Shown: positions 1 through 8,162 of the stretch, in pieces
How positions within the stretch are numbered: the stretch's first letter is position 1
Layout: every line of letters starts with the position of its first letter
The notes under the pieces: model-generated
What the model was told of the DNA's origin: nothing
Database searches by the model: none
Seen by the model: only the letters and a program-made list of their open reading frames with translations
Translations under genes and position numbers: made by a program
Assembly (NCBI GenBank): GCA_905234005.1
Contig: CAJOFW010000011.1
Coordinates: 1-10,174, forward strand
Reading direction: 5' to 3'
DNA from: an uncultured Oscillospiraceae bacterium
GTDB lineage: Bacteria > Bacillota > Clostridia > Oscillospirales > Oscillospiraceae
DNA: 10,174 bases

Positions 1-7
1 GTTCTCC

Positions 8-116
8 AATTAAATGCTCCGTTTCGTTACCGGGCGCAAAGCCTTGAAAACGCTGTCTTTTCGATGCGAATACAAAGTTCTTTTTGATACTTTTTCTTTG
101 GGGAAAAAGTATCAAA
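8..116 (-). repeat. Interspersed intergenic repeat, copy 1 (hairpin + conserved core)
   Basis: Read on the minus strand, this stretch starts with a 13-bp perfect hairpin (arms 104-116 and 83-95, 8-base loop), continues with AAAAAGAACTTTGTATTCG, and ends in a core at 25-45 that is identical over 21 bases with copies at 4398-4418 and 8303-8323. A second stem can form between CGTTTT (minus strand of 47-52) and GAAACG (minus strand of 20-25). The trailing TTTAATT at 8-14 is shared with copy 2. It lies downstream of copZ and its terminator, in the same sense as copZ. No protein is encoded; a short open frame at 14-235 is just the repeat read through. The repeat identity is seen directly; its role is unknown. 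Confidence 0.85.
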
Positions 117-139
117 CCGGTCGACAGCTTCATCCGACA

Positions 140-182
140 AAAAACGCGGAACAGACGGAAAACCCGTCCGTTCCGCGTTTTT
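140..182 (-). terminator. Rho-independent terminator of the copA-copZ operon
   Basis: Inverted repeat with arms 140-158 and 164-182, 19 bp with a single A/C mismatch, and a 5-base loop. On the minus strand the GC-rich stem is followed directly by a run of T, the usual layout of an intrinsic terminator. It begins about 28 bases after the copZ stop codon. The arms are also A/T-flanked on the other side, so it could stop plus-strand transcripts as well. Confidence 0.85.
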
Positions 183-210
183 GCTTTTTGCGCTCTTTTC
201 ATGAACAGTA

Positions 211-420
211 TCAAATCACGCCGATGACCTTGTAGTCCTGGGCCTCGACGGCGGATTTGAGGGCTTCGTCGGGTACCGGGGCGGTCAGGGTGACGACGGC
301 GGCGCCGGTCTCGTGGCTGACGGCGGCGCTCTCCACACCCTCGACGGACTCGAGCGCCTTTTTGACCCGGGCCTCGCAGTGGGCGCACATCATGCCCTCG
401 ATCTTCAGGGTTTTTTCCAT
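211..420 (-). CDS. copZ: CopZ-like copper chaperone (heavy-metal-associated domain)
   Basis: A 69-residue protein made of one HMA (ferredoxin-like) domain. The metal-binding motif MMCAHC has its cysteines at residues 12 and 15; the M-x-C-x-x-C pattern is typical of Cu(I) chaperones that pass copper to CopA-type ATPases in the cytoplasm. It spans the whole usual length of the family. The start at 420 is supported by an excellent Shine-Dalgarno AAAGGAGG eight bases upstream; stop TGA at 211-213. It lies immediately downstream of the copper ATPase on the same strand. The odd point is that the copA frame does not stop before it but runs through it in another frame, while the copZ frame itself stays open upstream to about 528. 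The protein could therefore be made both separately and, if a +1 shift exists, as the C-terminal domain of CopA. Domain assignment is firm; the exact relation to CopA is not. Confidence 0.9.
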   Translation of the reverse strand: MEKTLKIEGMMCAHCEARVKKALESVEGVESAAVSHETGAAVVTLTAPVPDEALKSAVEAQDYKVIGVI

Positions 421-2743
421 GGTGATTTCCTCCTTTCGGGATATCGCCGGCCGGCGTGACCGGCTCGATATCCGTGACCGGATGGGTGATTTTTCTGTCC
501 CGCCGCGTCGAGCGGATGTCGACGAGGTTCAGGCGCAGGGCGTTCGTGACGACGCAGAAGCTCGAAAGGCTCATCGCCGCCGCGCCGAACATCGGGTTCA
601 GCTCCCAGCCGAACGCGCCGATGAACGCGCCCGCCGCGAGCGGGATGCCGAGGCAGTTGTAGAAGAACGCCCAGAACAGATTCTCGTGGATGTTCCGGAG
701 CGTCGCCCGCGACAGCCGCACGGCGGCGGGGATGTCGGCGGCGCGGCTGCGCGTGAGCACGATGTCCGCCGCGTCGACGGCCACGTCCGTGCCCGCGCCG
801 ATCGCGACGCCCACGTCCGCCGCCGTCAGCGCCGGGGCGTCGTTCACGCCGTCGCCGACCATGATGACCGTCCCGCGCTCCATGAGCCGCCGGACGACCG
901 CCTCCTTGCCGTCGGGCAGAACGCCCGCGACCACGTCGTCGACCCCGGCCTGCGCGCCGACCGCCCGCGCCGTGCGCTCGTTGTCGCCGGTCAGCATCAC
1001 GACGCGAAGGCCCATGCCCTTCAGCTCCCGCACCGCGTCCGCCGCGTCGGGCTTCAGCCCGTCCGCGACCGCGATAAGGCCGAGGGGCGACCCGTCACGC
1101 AGAAAATACAGCGGCGTTTTCCCTTCGGCGGAGAGCCTCTCCCCGGCGGTCAGAAGCGCCGGCGGAAGCGCCGTGCGCGCGGCGATATACGTCCCGCTGC
1201 CGGCCTCGAGCCTTGCGCCGGCAAGCGCCGCCTCCACGCCGCTGCCGGGCAGGGCGCGAAAGTGCGTGACCGGCTCGGGCTGAATGCCCCGCTCCCCGGC
1301 AAAGCGCACGACGGCCCGCGCCAGCGGGTGCTCGCTCGGCTGCTCGGCGGCGCAGGCGAGGCGCAGAAGCTCCTCCTCCGTCACGCCGTCCGCCGGGAGG
1401 ACGTCCGTCACGCGCATATCGCCGGTCGTGAGCGTGCCCGTCTTGTCGAGCACGACGATTTTCGCCCTGCCCGCCTGCTCGAGCGATACGGCGGTCTTGA
1501 ACAGGATGCCGTTTTTCGCCCCGACGCCGCTGCCGACCATGATCGCGACCGGCGTCGCAAGCCCGAGGGCGCACGGACAGCTTATGACGAGCACCGATAT
1601 CCCCCGCGCCAGGGCGAAGCCCGCCGGCCGGCCCAGCAGCAGCCACACCGCCGCCGTCACGACCGCGATCGCCATGACCGCCGGCACGAACACGCCGGAC
1701 ACCTTATCGGCGATGCGGGCGATCGGGGCCTTCGTCGCGGAGGCGTCGGACACCATCCGGATGATCTGCGAGAGCGTCGTATCCTCGCCGACGCGGACGG
1801 CCTCGCAGGTGAGGCAGCCCGAACGGTTGACGGTCGCGGCGGACACGGCGTCGCCCGCCGCCTTGTCGACCGGCACGCTCTCGCCGGTCAGCGCGGCCTC
1901 GTCCACGGCGGCGTCGCCCGATACGACGACGCCGTCGACCGGGATGCTGTCGCCGGGCCGGACGATGAAGACGTCGCCGACCCGCACGTCCGCGACGGGC
2001 ACGACCGTCTCCGCGCCGTCACGCAGCACCGTCGCCGTCCGGGGGGCCAGCCGCATGAGCGATTTGAGCGCGTCGGTCGTTTTGCCCTTCGCCCGGGCCT
2101 CGAGCAGCTTGCCGACCGTGATGAGCGTCAGGATCATGCCGGCGGACTCAAAATAAAGCTCCCCCGCGCCCCCGTTCACGAGGACGAGCAGCACGTACAC
2201 GCTCCAGAGAAACGCCGCCGTCGCGCCCATCGCGACGAGGGTGTCCATGTTCGGGGCGCGGTGCGCAAGCCCGCGAAAGCCGCTGACGAAAAACTTCCGG
2301 TTGACGACCATGATGATCCCGGCGAGGAGCATCTGTATGACGCCGCCGCCGGCCGGCCCCGTGAGAAGCGGCGGCAGCGGCCAGCCGAGCATCCCGTGGC
2401 CCATCGAGACGTACATCAGCGCCGCGAGAAAGACGAGCGAGGCGATCAGCCGCTTTTTGAGAAGCGCCGCCTCCGCGTCCGCCGGGGACTCGTCGAACGC
2501 GTCCGCCGACGATGACGACGCCGATGACGATGACGCCGCCGCAGCGCCCTTTTTCCGGGCGCCGTAGCCCGCGTCGGTCACGGCCTTTACGATATCGGTC
2601 TCGGACGCGGTGCCCTCCACGCCCATGGAGTTTGTGAGCAGGTTCACGGCGCAGGCCGTGACGCCCGGCACGGCGGATACCGCCTTCTCGACCCGCGCCG
2701 AGCAGGCGGCGCAGCTCATGCCGGTTACGGTGTATTGTTCCAT
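421..2743 (-). CDS. copA: Copper-exporting P1B-type ATPase CopA (no in-frame stop in window)
   Basis: Cu(+) efflux pump of the inner membrane, driven by ATP hydrolysis. In order: N-terminal HMA domain with C11-A-A-C14; a Ser-rich linker near residues 73-85; transmembrane helices; actuator TGES (286-289); transport motif C389-P-C391; phosphorylation site D433 in DKTGT; SEHP with H472; TGDN from 585; GDGVND (630-635); YN and M724-SLSS in the last helices. CPC with YN and MxxSS is the Cu(I) signature. The start at 2743 has CGGAGG eight bases upstream and a consensus promoter. Conserved sequence ends near residue 743 (position 517). Oddity: this frame contains no stop down to position 1; it passes through copZ and the terminator, which would give a non-stop message. 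The end given here (421) is only the base before the copZ start codon. One +1 shift within 421-528 would fuse it to copZ (about 843 residues, stop at 211). Function is near certain; the C-terminus is unresolved. Confidence 0.9.
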
Positions 2744-2764
2744 TGCGCATTCCTCCGTACACGT

Positions 2765-2794
2765 ATCATAGCCTCTGCCGGCGCGTTTTGTCAA
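2765..2794 (-). promoter_or_regulatory. Sigma-A-type promoter for copA
   Basis: On the minus strand TTGACA (2794-2789) and TATGAT (2770-2765) are separated by 18 bases. The expected transcription start is near 2758, only about 15 bases before the copA ATG, so the ribosome binding site CGGAGGA (2757-2751) would sit almost at the 5' end of the message. No convincing CopY, CsoR or CueR operator was recognised; the spacer contains the palindrome GCCGGC. Copper control is expected from the gene's role but is not shown by the sequence. Confidence 0.7.
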
Positions 2795-2848
2795 GCCGTG
2801 ACACGCTGTCGATATCCTATCAATATTATAGGTATTTCCAAAAAAATC

Positions 2849-2877
2849 TTGAAATGTCGCATATATCGTGATAAAAT
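2849..2877 (+). promoter_or_regulatory. Sigma-A-type promoter for livJ
   Basis: TTGAAA (2849-2854) and TAAAAT (2872-2877) with a 17-base spacer; transcription should start near 2884, giving a leader of about 73 bases. Upstream of the -35 box lies an imperfect dyad, CCTAT at 2816-2820 and ATAGG at 2828-2832 with ATA/TAT flanks, which could be an operator. The promoter region is AT-rich against a GC-rich background. It is back to back with the copA promoter, about 55 bases away. Confidence 0.7.
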
Positions 2878-2894
2878 GAACGTTACGGGAACAT

Positions 2895-2936
2895 CTGTCC
2901 GCGGAGGGCGGACAGGCCGTGAAATATTCTCAGAAT
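2895..2936 (+). promoter_or_regulatory. Structured 5' leader of livJ (hairpin plus small palindrome)
   Basis: A perfect 8-bp hairpin CTGTCCGC / GCGGACAG (2895-2902 and 2908-2915) presents the loop GGAGG, identical to a Shine-Dalgarno core but 42 bases too early for the livJ start. It is followed by the 11-base palindrome ATTCT-C-AGAAT (2926-2936). The 15 bases from 2923 match the CodY consensus AATTTTCWGAAAATT at 11 positions, a level that can arise by chance in AT-rich DNA; CodY does control branched-chain amino acid uptake in many Firmicutes. The structures are seen; a regulatory role is inference. Confidence 0.4.
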
Positions 2937-2956
2937 GTCTATGGAGGAAAAACAAA

Positions 2957-4213
2957 ATGAAGAAACTTCTTGCGCTTCTTCTCGCCCTGTGCATGGTGCT
3001 CGCGCTGTGCGCCTGCGGCTCCTCGTCCGGCGACGCCGCCCCGGCGGCTGACGACGCGGCTCCGGCGGAGGACGCCGCCGCTCCGGCCGACGAGGCCGCC
3101 GAGGCCCCGGCCGACGAGGCCGCCGGCACGATCGTGATCGGCGTGTACGAGCCTCTGTCCGGCGACAACGGCGCCGGCGGCAAGCAGGAGGTGCTCGGCA
3201 TGCAGTACGCCAACGCGATGACCCCGACCGTCGAGGTCAACGGGAAAGTCTACAACGTCGAGCTTGTGATCTCCGACAACGAGTCCTCGAACGACAAGGC
3301 CGTCTCCGCCGCGACGAAGCTCGTGGCCGCGGGCGCGTCCGTCGTGCTCGGCTCCTACGGCTCCGGCGTCTCGATCGCCGGCTCCGACACGTTTGCCGAG
3401 GCGGGCATCCCGGTCATCGGCGTGACGTGCACGAACCCGCAGGTCACGGCGGGCAACTCCCACTACTTCCGCATCTGCTTCCTCGATCCGTTCCAGGGCA
3501 CGGTGCAGGCCAACTACGCCCATGACGAGCTGGGCGCGGCGTCCGTCGCCTACTGCCTCGGCCAGCTCGGCAACGACTACGACCAGGGCCTCATCAACTA
3601 CTTCAAGCAGGCCGCCGAGGCGCTGGGCCTTGAGGTCGTCACCGAGTCCTTCCCCGAGGGCAACTCCGACTTCACGTCCTACCTGACGAACGCGAAGAAC
3701 GCGAACGCCGAGGTCATCTTCGCCCCGACCTCGATCAGCTACGCCCAGCTCATCATCGAGCAGGCCGCGGCGCAGGGCATCGACATCCCCCTGACCGCGC
3801 CCGACACCTGGGACTCCAACGTCATCCTCGCCGCCGCCGAGGGCACCGACCTGTCCATCAGCGTCTCCACGTTCTACGCCGAGGGCGGCGACCCCGCGTT
3901 CGAGGAGGGCTTCAAGGCCTGGATGAACGCCGACGCCACCGCGCTCGCGAACAACGGCGGCAACGACACGATCGCCGCCGTCTCGGTCATGGGCTACGAC
4001 GCCTACTACGTCGCCCTCGAGGCCATCAAGAACGCCGGCTCCATCGACCCGGCCGCCGTCATGGAGGCCCTGCCCGGCACGACCTACACCGGCGTGTCCG
4101 GCTCCATCGCCTTCGACGAGACCGGCGACGCCATCCGCGACACCGCGTTCATCAAGTCCGCCGATACCGCGACGGGCGAGTGGACGTTCGTCGCCGAGCA
4201 GTCCGTCGGCTGA
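2957..4213 (+). CDS. livJ: Branched-chain amino-acid-type ABC transporter substrate-binding lipoprotein
   Basis: A 418-residue extracellular binding protein of the Leu/Ile/Val (Peripla_BP_6) family that captures substrate for LivHMGF. Residues 1-20 form a lipoprotein signal peptide (KK, hydrophobic stretch, lipobox L17-C-A-C20); C20 is the predicted lipidated residue. Residues 24-57 are an Ala/Pro/Asp/Glu linker with repeated PADEAA units. The binding domain starts near TIVIGVYEPLSGDNG (58-72) and includes GSYGSG (132-137), the area that contacts the ligand in this family. The start at 2957 is chosen over an upstream in-frame ATG at 2735 because GGAGG (2943-2947) sits nine bases before it, the promoter lies between the two, and only this start gives a signal peptide. 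It is the first gene of the liv cluster with its own promoter. Ligand specificity cannot be read from sequence alone; amides, urea or aromatic amino acids are alternatives. Confidence 0.93.
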   Translation: MKKLLALLLALCMVLALCACGSSSGDAAPAADDAAPAEDAAAPADEAAEAPADEAAGTIVIGVYEPLSGDNGAGGKQEVLGMQYANAMTPTVEVNGKVYNVELVISDNESSNDKAVSAATKLVAAGASVVLGSYGSGVSIAGSDTFAEAGIPVIGVTCTNPQVTAGNSHYFRICFLDPFQGTVQANYAHDELGAASVAYCLGQLGNDYDQGLINYFKQAAEALGLEVVTESFPEGNSDFTSYLTNAKNANAEVIFAPTSISYAQLIIEQAAAQGIDIPLTAPDTWDSNVILAAAEGTDLSISVSTFYAEGGDPAFEEGFKAWMNADATALANNGGNDTIAAVSVMGYDAYYVALEAIKNAGSIDPAAVMEALPGTTYTGVSGSIAFDETGDAIRDTAFIKSADTATGEWTFVAEQSVG

Positions 4214-4231
4214 TCGTTTTGCACCGCACCA

Positions 4232-4258
4232 GGCGGAGGCGCTTTACGCGTCTCCGCC
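4232..4258 (+). terminator. Hairpin after livJ (weak terminator or mRNA-stabilising stem)
   Basis: Arms 4232-4242 (GGCGGAGGCGC) and 4248-4258 (GCGTCTCCGCC) form an 11-bp stem with one G-U pair and a 5-base loop, 18 bases after the livJ stop. The tract after it (CGGTTTCCGTTA) is only weakly T-rich, so termination would be partial. This fits a boundary that keeps livJ mRNA abundant while letting some transcription pass to livH. A second, shorter stem lies at 4284-4289 / 4298-4303. Confidence 0.55.
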
Positions 4259-4330
4259 CGGTTTCCGTTATCGCAGAGCGCATCGCCGCGCCGGTTTGCG
4301 GCGCGACCCGGCGGGGCCGTGCGCTCTTCT

Positions 4331-4435
4331 TATCCTTTTTCCTGAAAGAAAAAGGATCAAAAAGAACTTTGTATTCGATCGAAAAGGCAGCGTTCCCAAG
4401 GCTTTGCGCCCGGTAACGGAACGAGGCTTTTAATT
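4331..4435 (+). repeat. Interspersed intergenic repeat, copy 2 (between livJ and livH)
   Basis: Same element as at 8-116 and 8233-8332, here in plus orientation. The leading hairpin is ATCCTTTTTC / GAAAAAGGAT (4332-4341, 4347-4356 approximately); compared with copy 1 an A-T pair has become C-G with both sides changed. AAAAAGAACTTTGTATTCG follows, then the shared 21-base core (4398-4418). The second stem CGTTCC (4391-4396) / GGAACG (4418-4423) again keeps pairing relative to copy 1 although bases differ. It ends with TTTAATT (4429-4435). It fills most of the spacer between livJ and livH, and no promoter for livH was recognised here. Confidence 0.85.
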
Positions 4436-4475
4436 AGCGAGCAGTATTACAAAACCACTTACCGGAGGAAATACT

Positions 4476-5369
4476 ATGGCGGGTTTCTTTCAAGCCAATC
4501 TGCCGTATATCCTGGCGGGCATATCGGTCGGCGGGCAGTACGCGCTGATCGCCATCGGCTACACCATGGTATACGGCATCCTGCGCCTCATCAACTTCGC
4601 CCACGGCGACGTGTTCATGGTGGCGGGCCTCGTGATGGTGTACGCGACCGCGTCGCTGCCGATGTACATATCCATCCCGCTCGTGATCGCCGCGACCGTG
4701 CTGCTGGGCTTTGTGATCGAGCGCGTGGCGTACAAGCCCCTGCGTTCCGCGCCCCGTATGTCGGTCATGATCTCGGCCATCGGCGTGAGCTATCTTCTGC
4801 AGAACTGCGCCCTGTACTTCACGGGCGGCCTCGCGCAGATCTACCCGACGATCCCGGGCCTGTCAAAGTCGGTCACGATCGGCTCGGCGACGACAAAGGT
4901 CGTCACGCTCGTGACGCCGATTCTCACGATCATCCTCGTGTTCGCGCTCGTGCTCTTCATCCGCAAGACGAAGATCGGCATGGCCATGCGCGCCGTGTCG
5001 AAGGACTTTGAGACGAGCCAGCTCATGGGCATCCGCATCAACGCGGTCATATCCATGACGTTCGTGATCGGCTGCTTCCTCGCGGCGATCGGCTCGCTGC
5101 TGTACTTCACGAACTACCCGTCCGTCATCCCGACGTCGGGCGCCATGCCCGGCCTCAAGGCGTTCGTGGCGGCGGTGTTCGGCGGCATCGGCTCGATCCC
5201 CGGCGCGGTCATCGGCGCGTTCATCATCGGCATCATGGAGAACATCATCAAGGGTCTCGGCTCCGGCTGGACGATCTTCTCCGACGCGTTCACGTTCGTG
5301 CTGCTCATCGTCGTGCTCCTCGTCAAGCCCACGGGCATATTCGGCGAGAAGACGACCGACAAGGTCTGA
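4476..5369 (+). CDS. livH: Branched-chain amino-acid-type ABC transporter permease LivH
   Basis: A 297-residue integral membrane protein, normal length for LivH, forming one half of the membrane channel. Strongly hydrophobic with about eight predicted helices. Family hallmarks are GYTMVYGILRLINFAHGD near residues 28-45, the MRAVSKDFETSQLMGI loop from residue 171 that contacts the ATPases, and AAVFGGIGSIPGAVIGAF near residues 232-249. The start at 4476 is preceded by GGAGG (4464-4468, spacing 7). It begins the tightly packed livHMGF block: livM follows 15 bases after its stop. Related permeases serve urea (UrtB) and amide uptake, so specificity rests on the binding protein. Confidence 0.94.
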   Translation: MAGFFQANLPYILAGISVGGQYALIAIGYTMVYGILRLINFAHGDVFMVAGLVMVYATASLPMYISIPLVIAATVLLGFVIERVAYKPLRSAPRMSVMISAIGVSYLLQNCALYFTGGLAQIYPTIPGLSKSVTIGSATTKVVTLVTPILTIILVFALVLFIRKTKIGMAMRAVSKDFETSQLMGIRINAVISMTFVIGCFLAAIGSLLYFTNYPSVIPTSGAMPGLKAFVAAVFGGIGSIPGAVIGAFIIGIMENIIKGLGSGWTIFSDAFTFVLLIVVLLVKPTGIFGEKTTDKV

Positions 5370-5384
5370 CAGGAGGGGCAAATC

Positions 5385-6581
5385 ATGGGAAAAACACTGT
5401 ATACCCCCTCGGAAAAGCGGGCGGGCCGCGTCATCGCGGTCGTGCTGCTCGCGGCGCTGTACGTGCTGCTGTTTCTGCTCGACAACGTCCTGCCGCAGAA
5501 CTCGTTCACGCTCATGCTGATCCCCGTGCTCAAGAAGGGCGCGATCTACTCGCTGATCTGCGTGTCGATGAACCTCCTGAACGGCTTCACGGGCCTGTTC
5601 TCCCTCGGCCAGGCCGGGTTCATGCTGATCGGCGCTTACGCCTACGCGATCTTTTCGATCCCGAAGGCGCAGCATGAGGCCGTGTATCAGTATTTCCACG
5701 GCGGCGTCATCCGATTCTCGATCCCGGAGGCGCTGCAGAGCGTCCTCGGCGCCGACCTCGGGGCGTTCCTCGGGGCGGTCATCTGCATCATCATCGCCGG
5801 TCTGTTCGCGGCGGGCTTCGCGGCGCTGATCGGCATCCCGGTGCTCAGGCTCAAGAGCGACTATCTCGCCATCGCGACGCTGGGCTTCGCGGAGATCATC
5901 CGCGCCGTGTTCCAGTGGGACGGCCTCGGCGTCGTCACGAACGGCTCGAACCTGCTGCGCAAGTACACGAGCTTTTCGGACATCCGCGTCGGCTCGCTGC
6001 GGTTCACGACCGTGTTCCCGTTTCTGATCGCGACGCTGTGCATCCTGCTCATCGTGCTGCTCATAAACTCCAGCTACGGCCGCGCCTTCAAGGCCATCCG
6101 GGACGATGAGATCGCGGCGGAGGCCATGGGCGTGAACCTCTTCAAGCACAAGATGCTCTCGTTCGTGATCTCGAGCTTCTTCGCCGGCGTCGGCGGGGCG
6201 CTGCTCGCGATGTACCAGACGACGATCCAGGCCGCCGCGTTCAAGACGGCCATGACGTATGAGATCCTCTTAATCGTCGTCATCGGCGGCATCGGGTCGA
6301 TATCGGGAAGCTGCATCGCGTCGTTTCTGTTCATCGCGTGCAACGAGTGGTGGCTGCGCTTCCTCGACAGCGGGTCGTTCCTCGGCGTGAGCGTGCCGTT
6401 CTTCCGGGACGGCTTCCGCAAGGTCGTCTTCTCGGTCATCATCATGGTCGTCGTGCTGTTCTTCTCCCGCGGCATCATGGGCGACCGGGAGCTGTCCTTC
6501 GCCGGACTCATACGGCGCTTAAAGCGCAAAAATACCGCCGCCCCGGCGGCGGCGGACGAGACGGGAGGTGACGCGTCATGA
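5385..6581 (+). CDS. livM: Branched-chain amino-acid-type ABC transporter permease LivM
   Basis: A 398-residue polytopic membrane protein, partner of LivH in the channel. Residues about 15-35 form the first hydrophobic helix. Family hallmarks: NGFTGLFSLGQAGFMLIGAY in the early region, SDYLAIATLGFAEIIR in the middle, and the cytoplasmic coupling loop with R239-D-D-E-I-A-A-E-A-M-G-V, followed by a GGIGSISGS segment. A loop of roughly 40 residues after the second helices (KAQHEAVYQYFHGG onwards) makes it longer than the shortest members. The C-terminus is a charged, Ala-rich cytoplasmic tail. AGGAGGGG (5371-5378) precedes the ATG by six bases. Its stop overlaps the livG start (ATGA), implying translational coupling. 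Confidence 0.93.
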   Translation: MGKTLYTPSEKRAGRVIAVVLLAALYVLLFLLDNVLPQNSFTLMLIPVLKKGAIYSLICVSMNLLNGFTGLFSLGQAGFMLIGAYAYAIFSIPKAQHEAVYQYFHGGVIRFSIPEALQSVLGADLGAFLGAVICIIIAGLFAAGFAALIGIPVLRLKSDYLAIATLGFAEIIRAVFQWDGLGVVTNGSNLLRKYTSFSDIRVGSLRFTTVFPFLIATLCILLIVLLINSSYGRAFKAIRDDEIAAEAMGVNLFKHKMLSFVISSFFAGVGGALLAMYQTTIQAAAFKTAMTYEILLIVVIGGIGSISGSCIASFLFIACNEWWLRFLDSGSFLGVSVPFFRDGFRKVVFSVIIMVVVLFFSRGIMGDRELSFAGLIRRLKRKNTAAPAAADETGGDAS

Positions 6582-7427
6582 GCGAAAAGGAAAAGCTTGT
6601 CCTGCACGTGGAGAACGTCACGATGCAGTTCGGCGGCGTCGTGGCCGTCAACAACCTCTCGCTCGACGTGCCCGAGCACCACATCGTCGCCCTGATCGGC
6701 CCGAACGGCGCGGGCAAGACGACGGCGTTCAACTGCATCACCGGCGTGTACGAGCCGACGAACGGCCTCGTGTCGTTCATGGGCGAGCCGATGGTGCGCA
6801 ACCACCCGTCCGGCAGGATGAAGAAGACGTACAAGGGCGAGAACGCGCAGATGTACGTCCACGAGGGCGTCATCGCCCCGTCGCCGGATCACATCACGAA
6901 GCTCGGCATCGCCCGCACGTTCCAGAACATCCGGCTGTGGAAGTCCATGACCGTGTTCGACAACGTCCTGACCGCGAAGCATATGCGGGCAAAGCAGAAC
7001 GTCTTCTCCGCGACCTTCCGCACGTCCGCGAAGGAGGAGGCCCGGATGCGGGAGGAGACCGCCGCCCTGCTCGAGGAGCAGAACCTGCTGCAGTACCGCG
7101 ACGAGCTGGCGACAAGCCTGCCCTACGGCCTGCAGCGCCGCCTTGAGATCGCCCGCGCCCTCGCGACCGAGCCGAAGCTGCTGCTGCTCGACGAGCCGGC
7201 CGCCGGCATGAACCCGCAGGAGACGCAGGAGCTGGCGGATTTCATCGTGGAGACGCGGAAGAAATACGATCTCACGGTGTTTCTGATCGAGCACCACATG
7301 GATCTCGTCATGAAGATATCCGACTATATCTACGTCATCGACTTCGGCAGCAAGATCGCCGAGGGCGTGCCCGAGGTCATCCAGAACGACCGGCGGGTCA
7401 TCGACGCGTATCTGGGGGTGGCCGAGG

Positions 7428-7435
<8 letters not shown>
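6578..7435 (+). CDS. livG: Branched-chain amino-acid-type ABC transporter ATP-binding protein LivG
   Basis: A 285-residue cytoplasmic ATPase powering the importer. Walker A GPNGAGKT (41-48), Q-loop Q116 in ARTFQNIRLW, signature region L181-P-Y-G-L-Q-R-R-L-E-I, Walker B LLLLDEP with D205-E206, switch histidine H239 in IEHHMD. The signature reads LPYGLQ rather than LSGGQ; LivG proteins commonly deviate here (the E. coli version has AYGDQ), so it is probably active. Residues about 73-103 (rich in K, N, H and P) form an insertion not present in the compact LivG proteins. The start overlaps livM by four bases and has GGAGG at 6564-6568; the end overlaps livF by eight bases. Confidence 0.94.
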
Positions 7436-8141
<706 letters not shown>

Positions 8142-8162
8142 TACCGTATATATAAAACGCGC

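Noticed and set aside
83..116. Leading hairpin of the repeats as ordinary terminators
   Set aside because: The stems are A/T-rich and are not followed by a T-run in the sense of the upstream gene, and true GC-rich terminators already precede copies 1 and 3.
421..460. prfB-like +1 programmed frameshift site at the copA-copZ junction
   Set aside because: The GGAGG is present, but there is no slow codon or stop codon at the right distance as in prfB, so the mechanism is not supported; the frame anomaly is reported without it.
257..2515. A 752-residue open frame on the plus strand opposite copA
   Set aside because: Arg/Asp/His/Ala-rich composition typical of the antisense of GC-rich coding sequence; the minus strand carries all P-type ATPase motifs in one frame.
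2735..2956. N-terminal extension of livJ from the ATG at 2735
   Set aside because: It would span the livJ promoter and copA promoter and lacks a ribosome binding site; the ATG at 2957 has GGAGG and a lipoprotein signal peptide.
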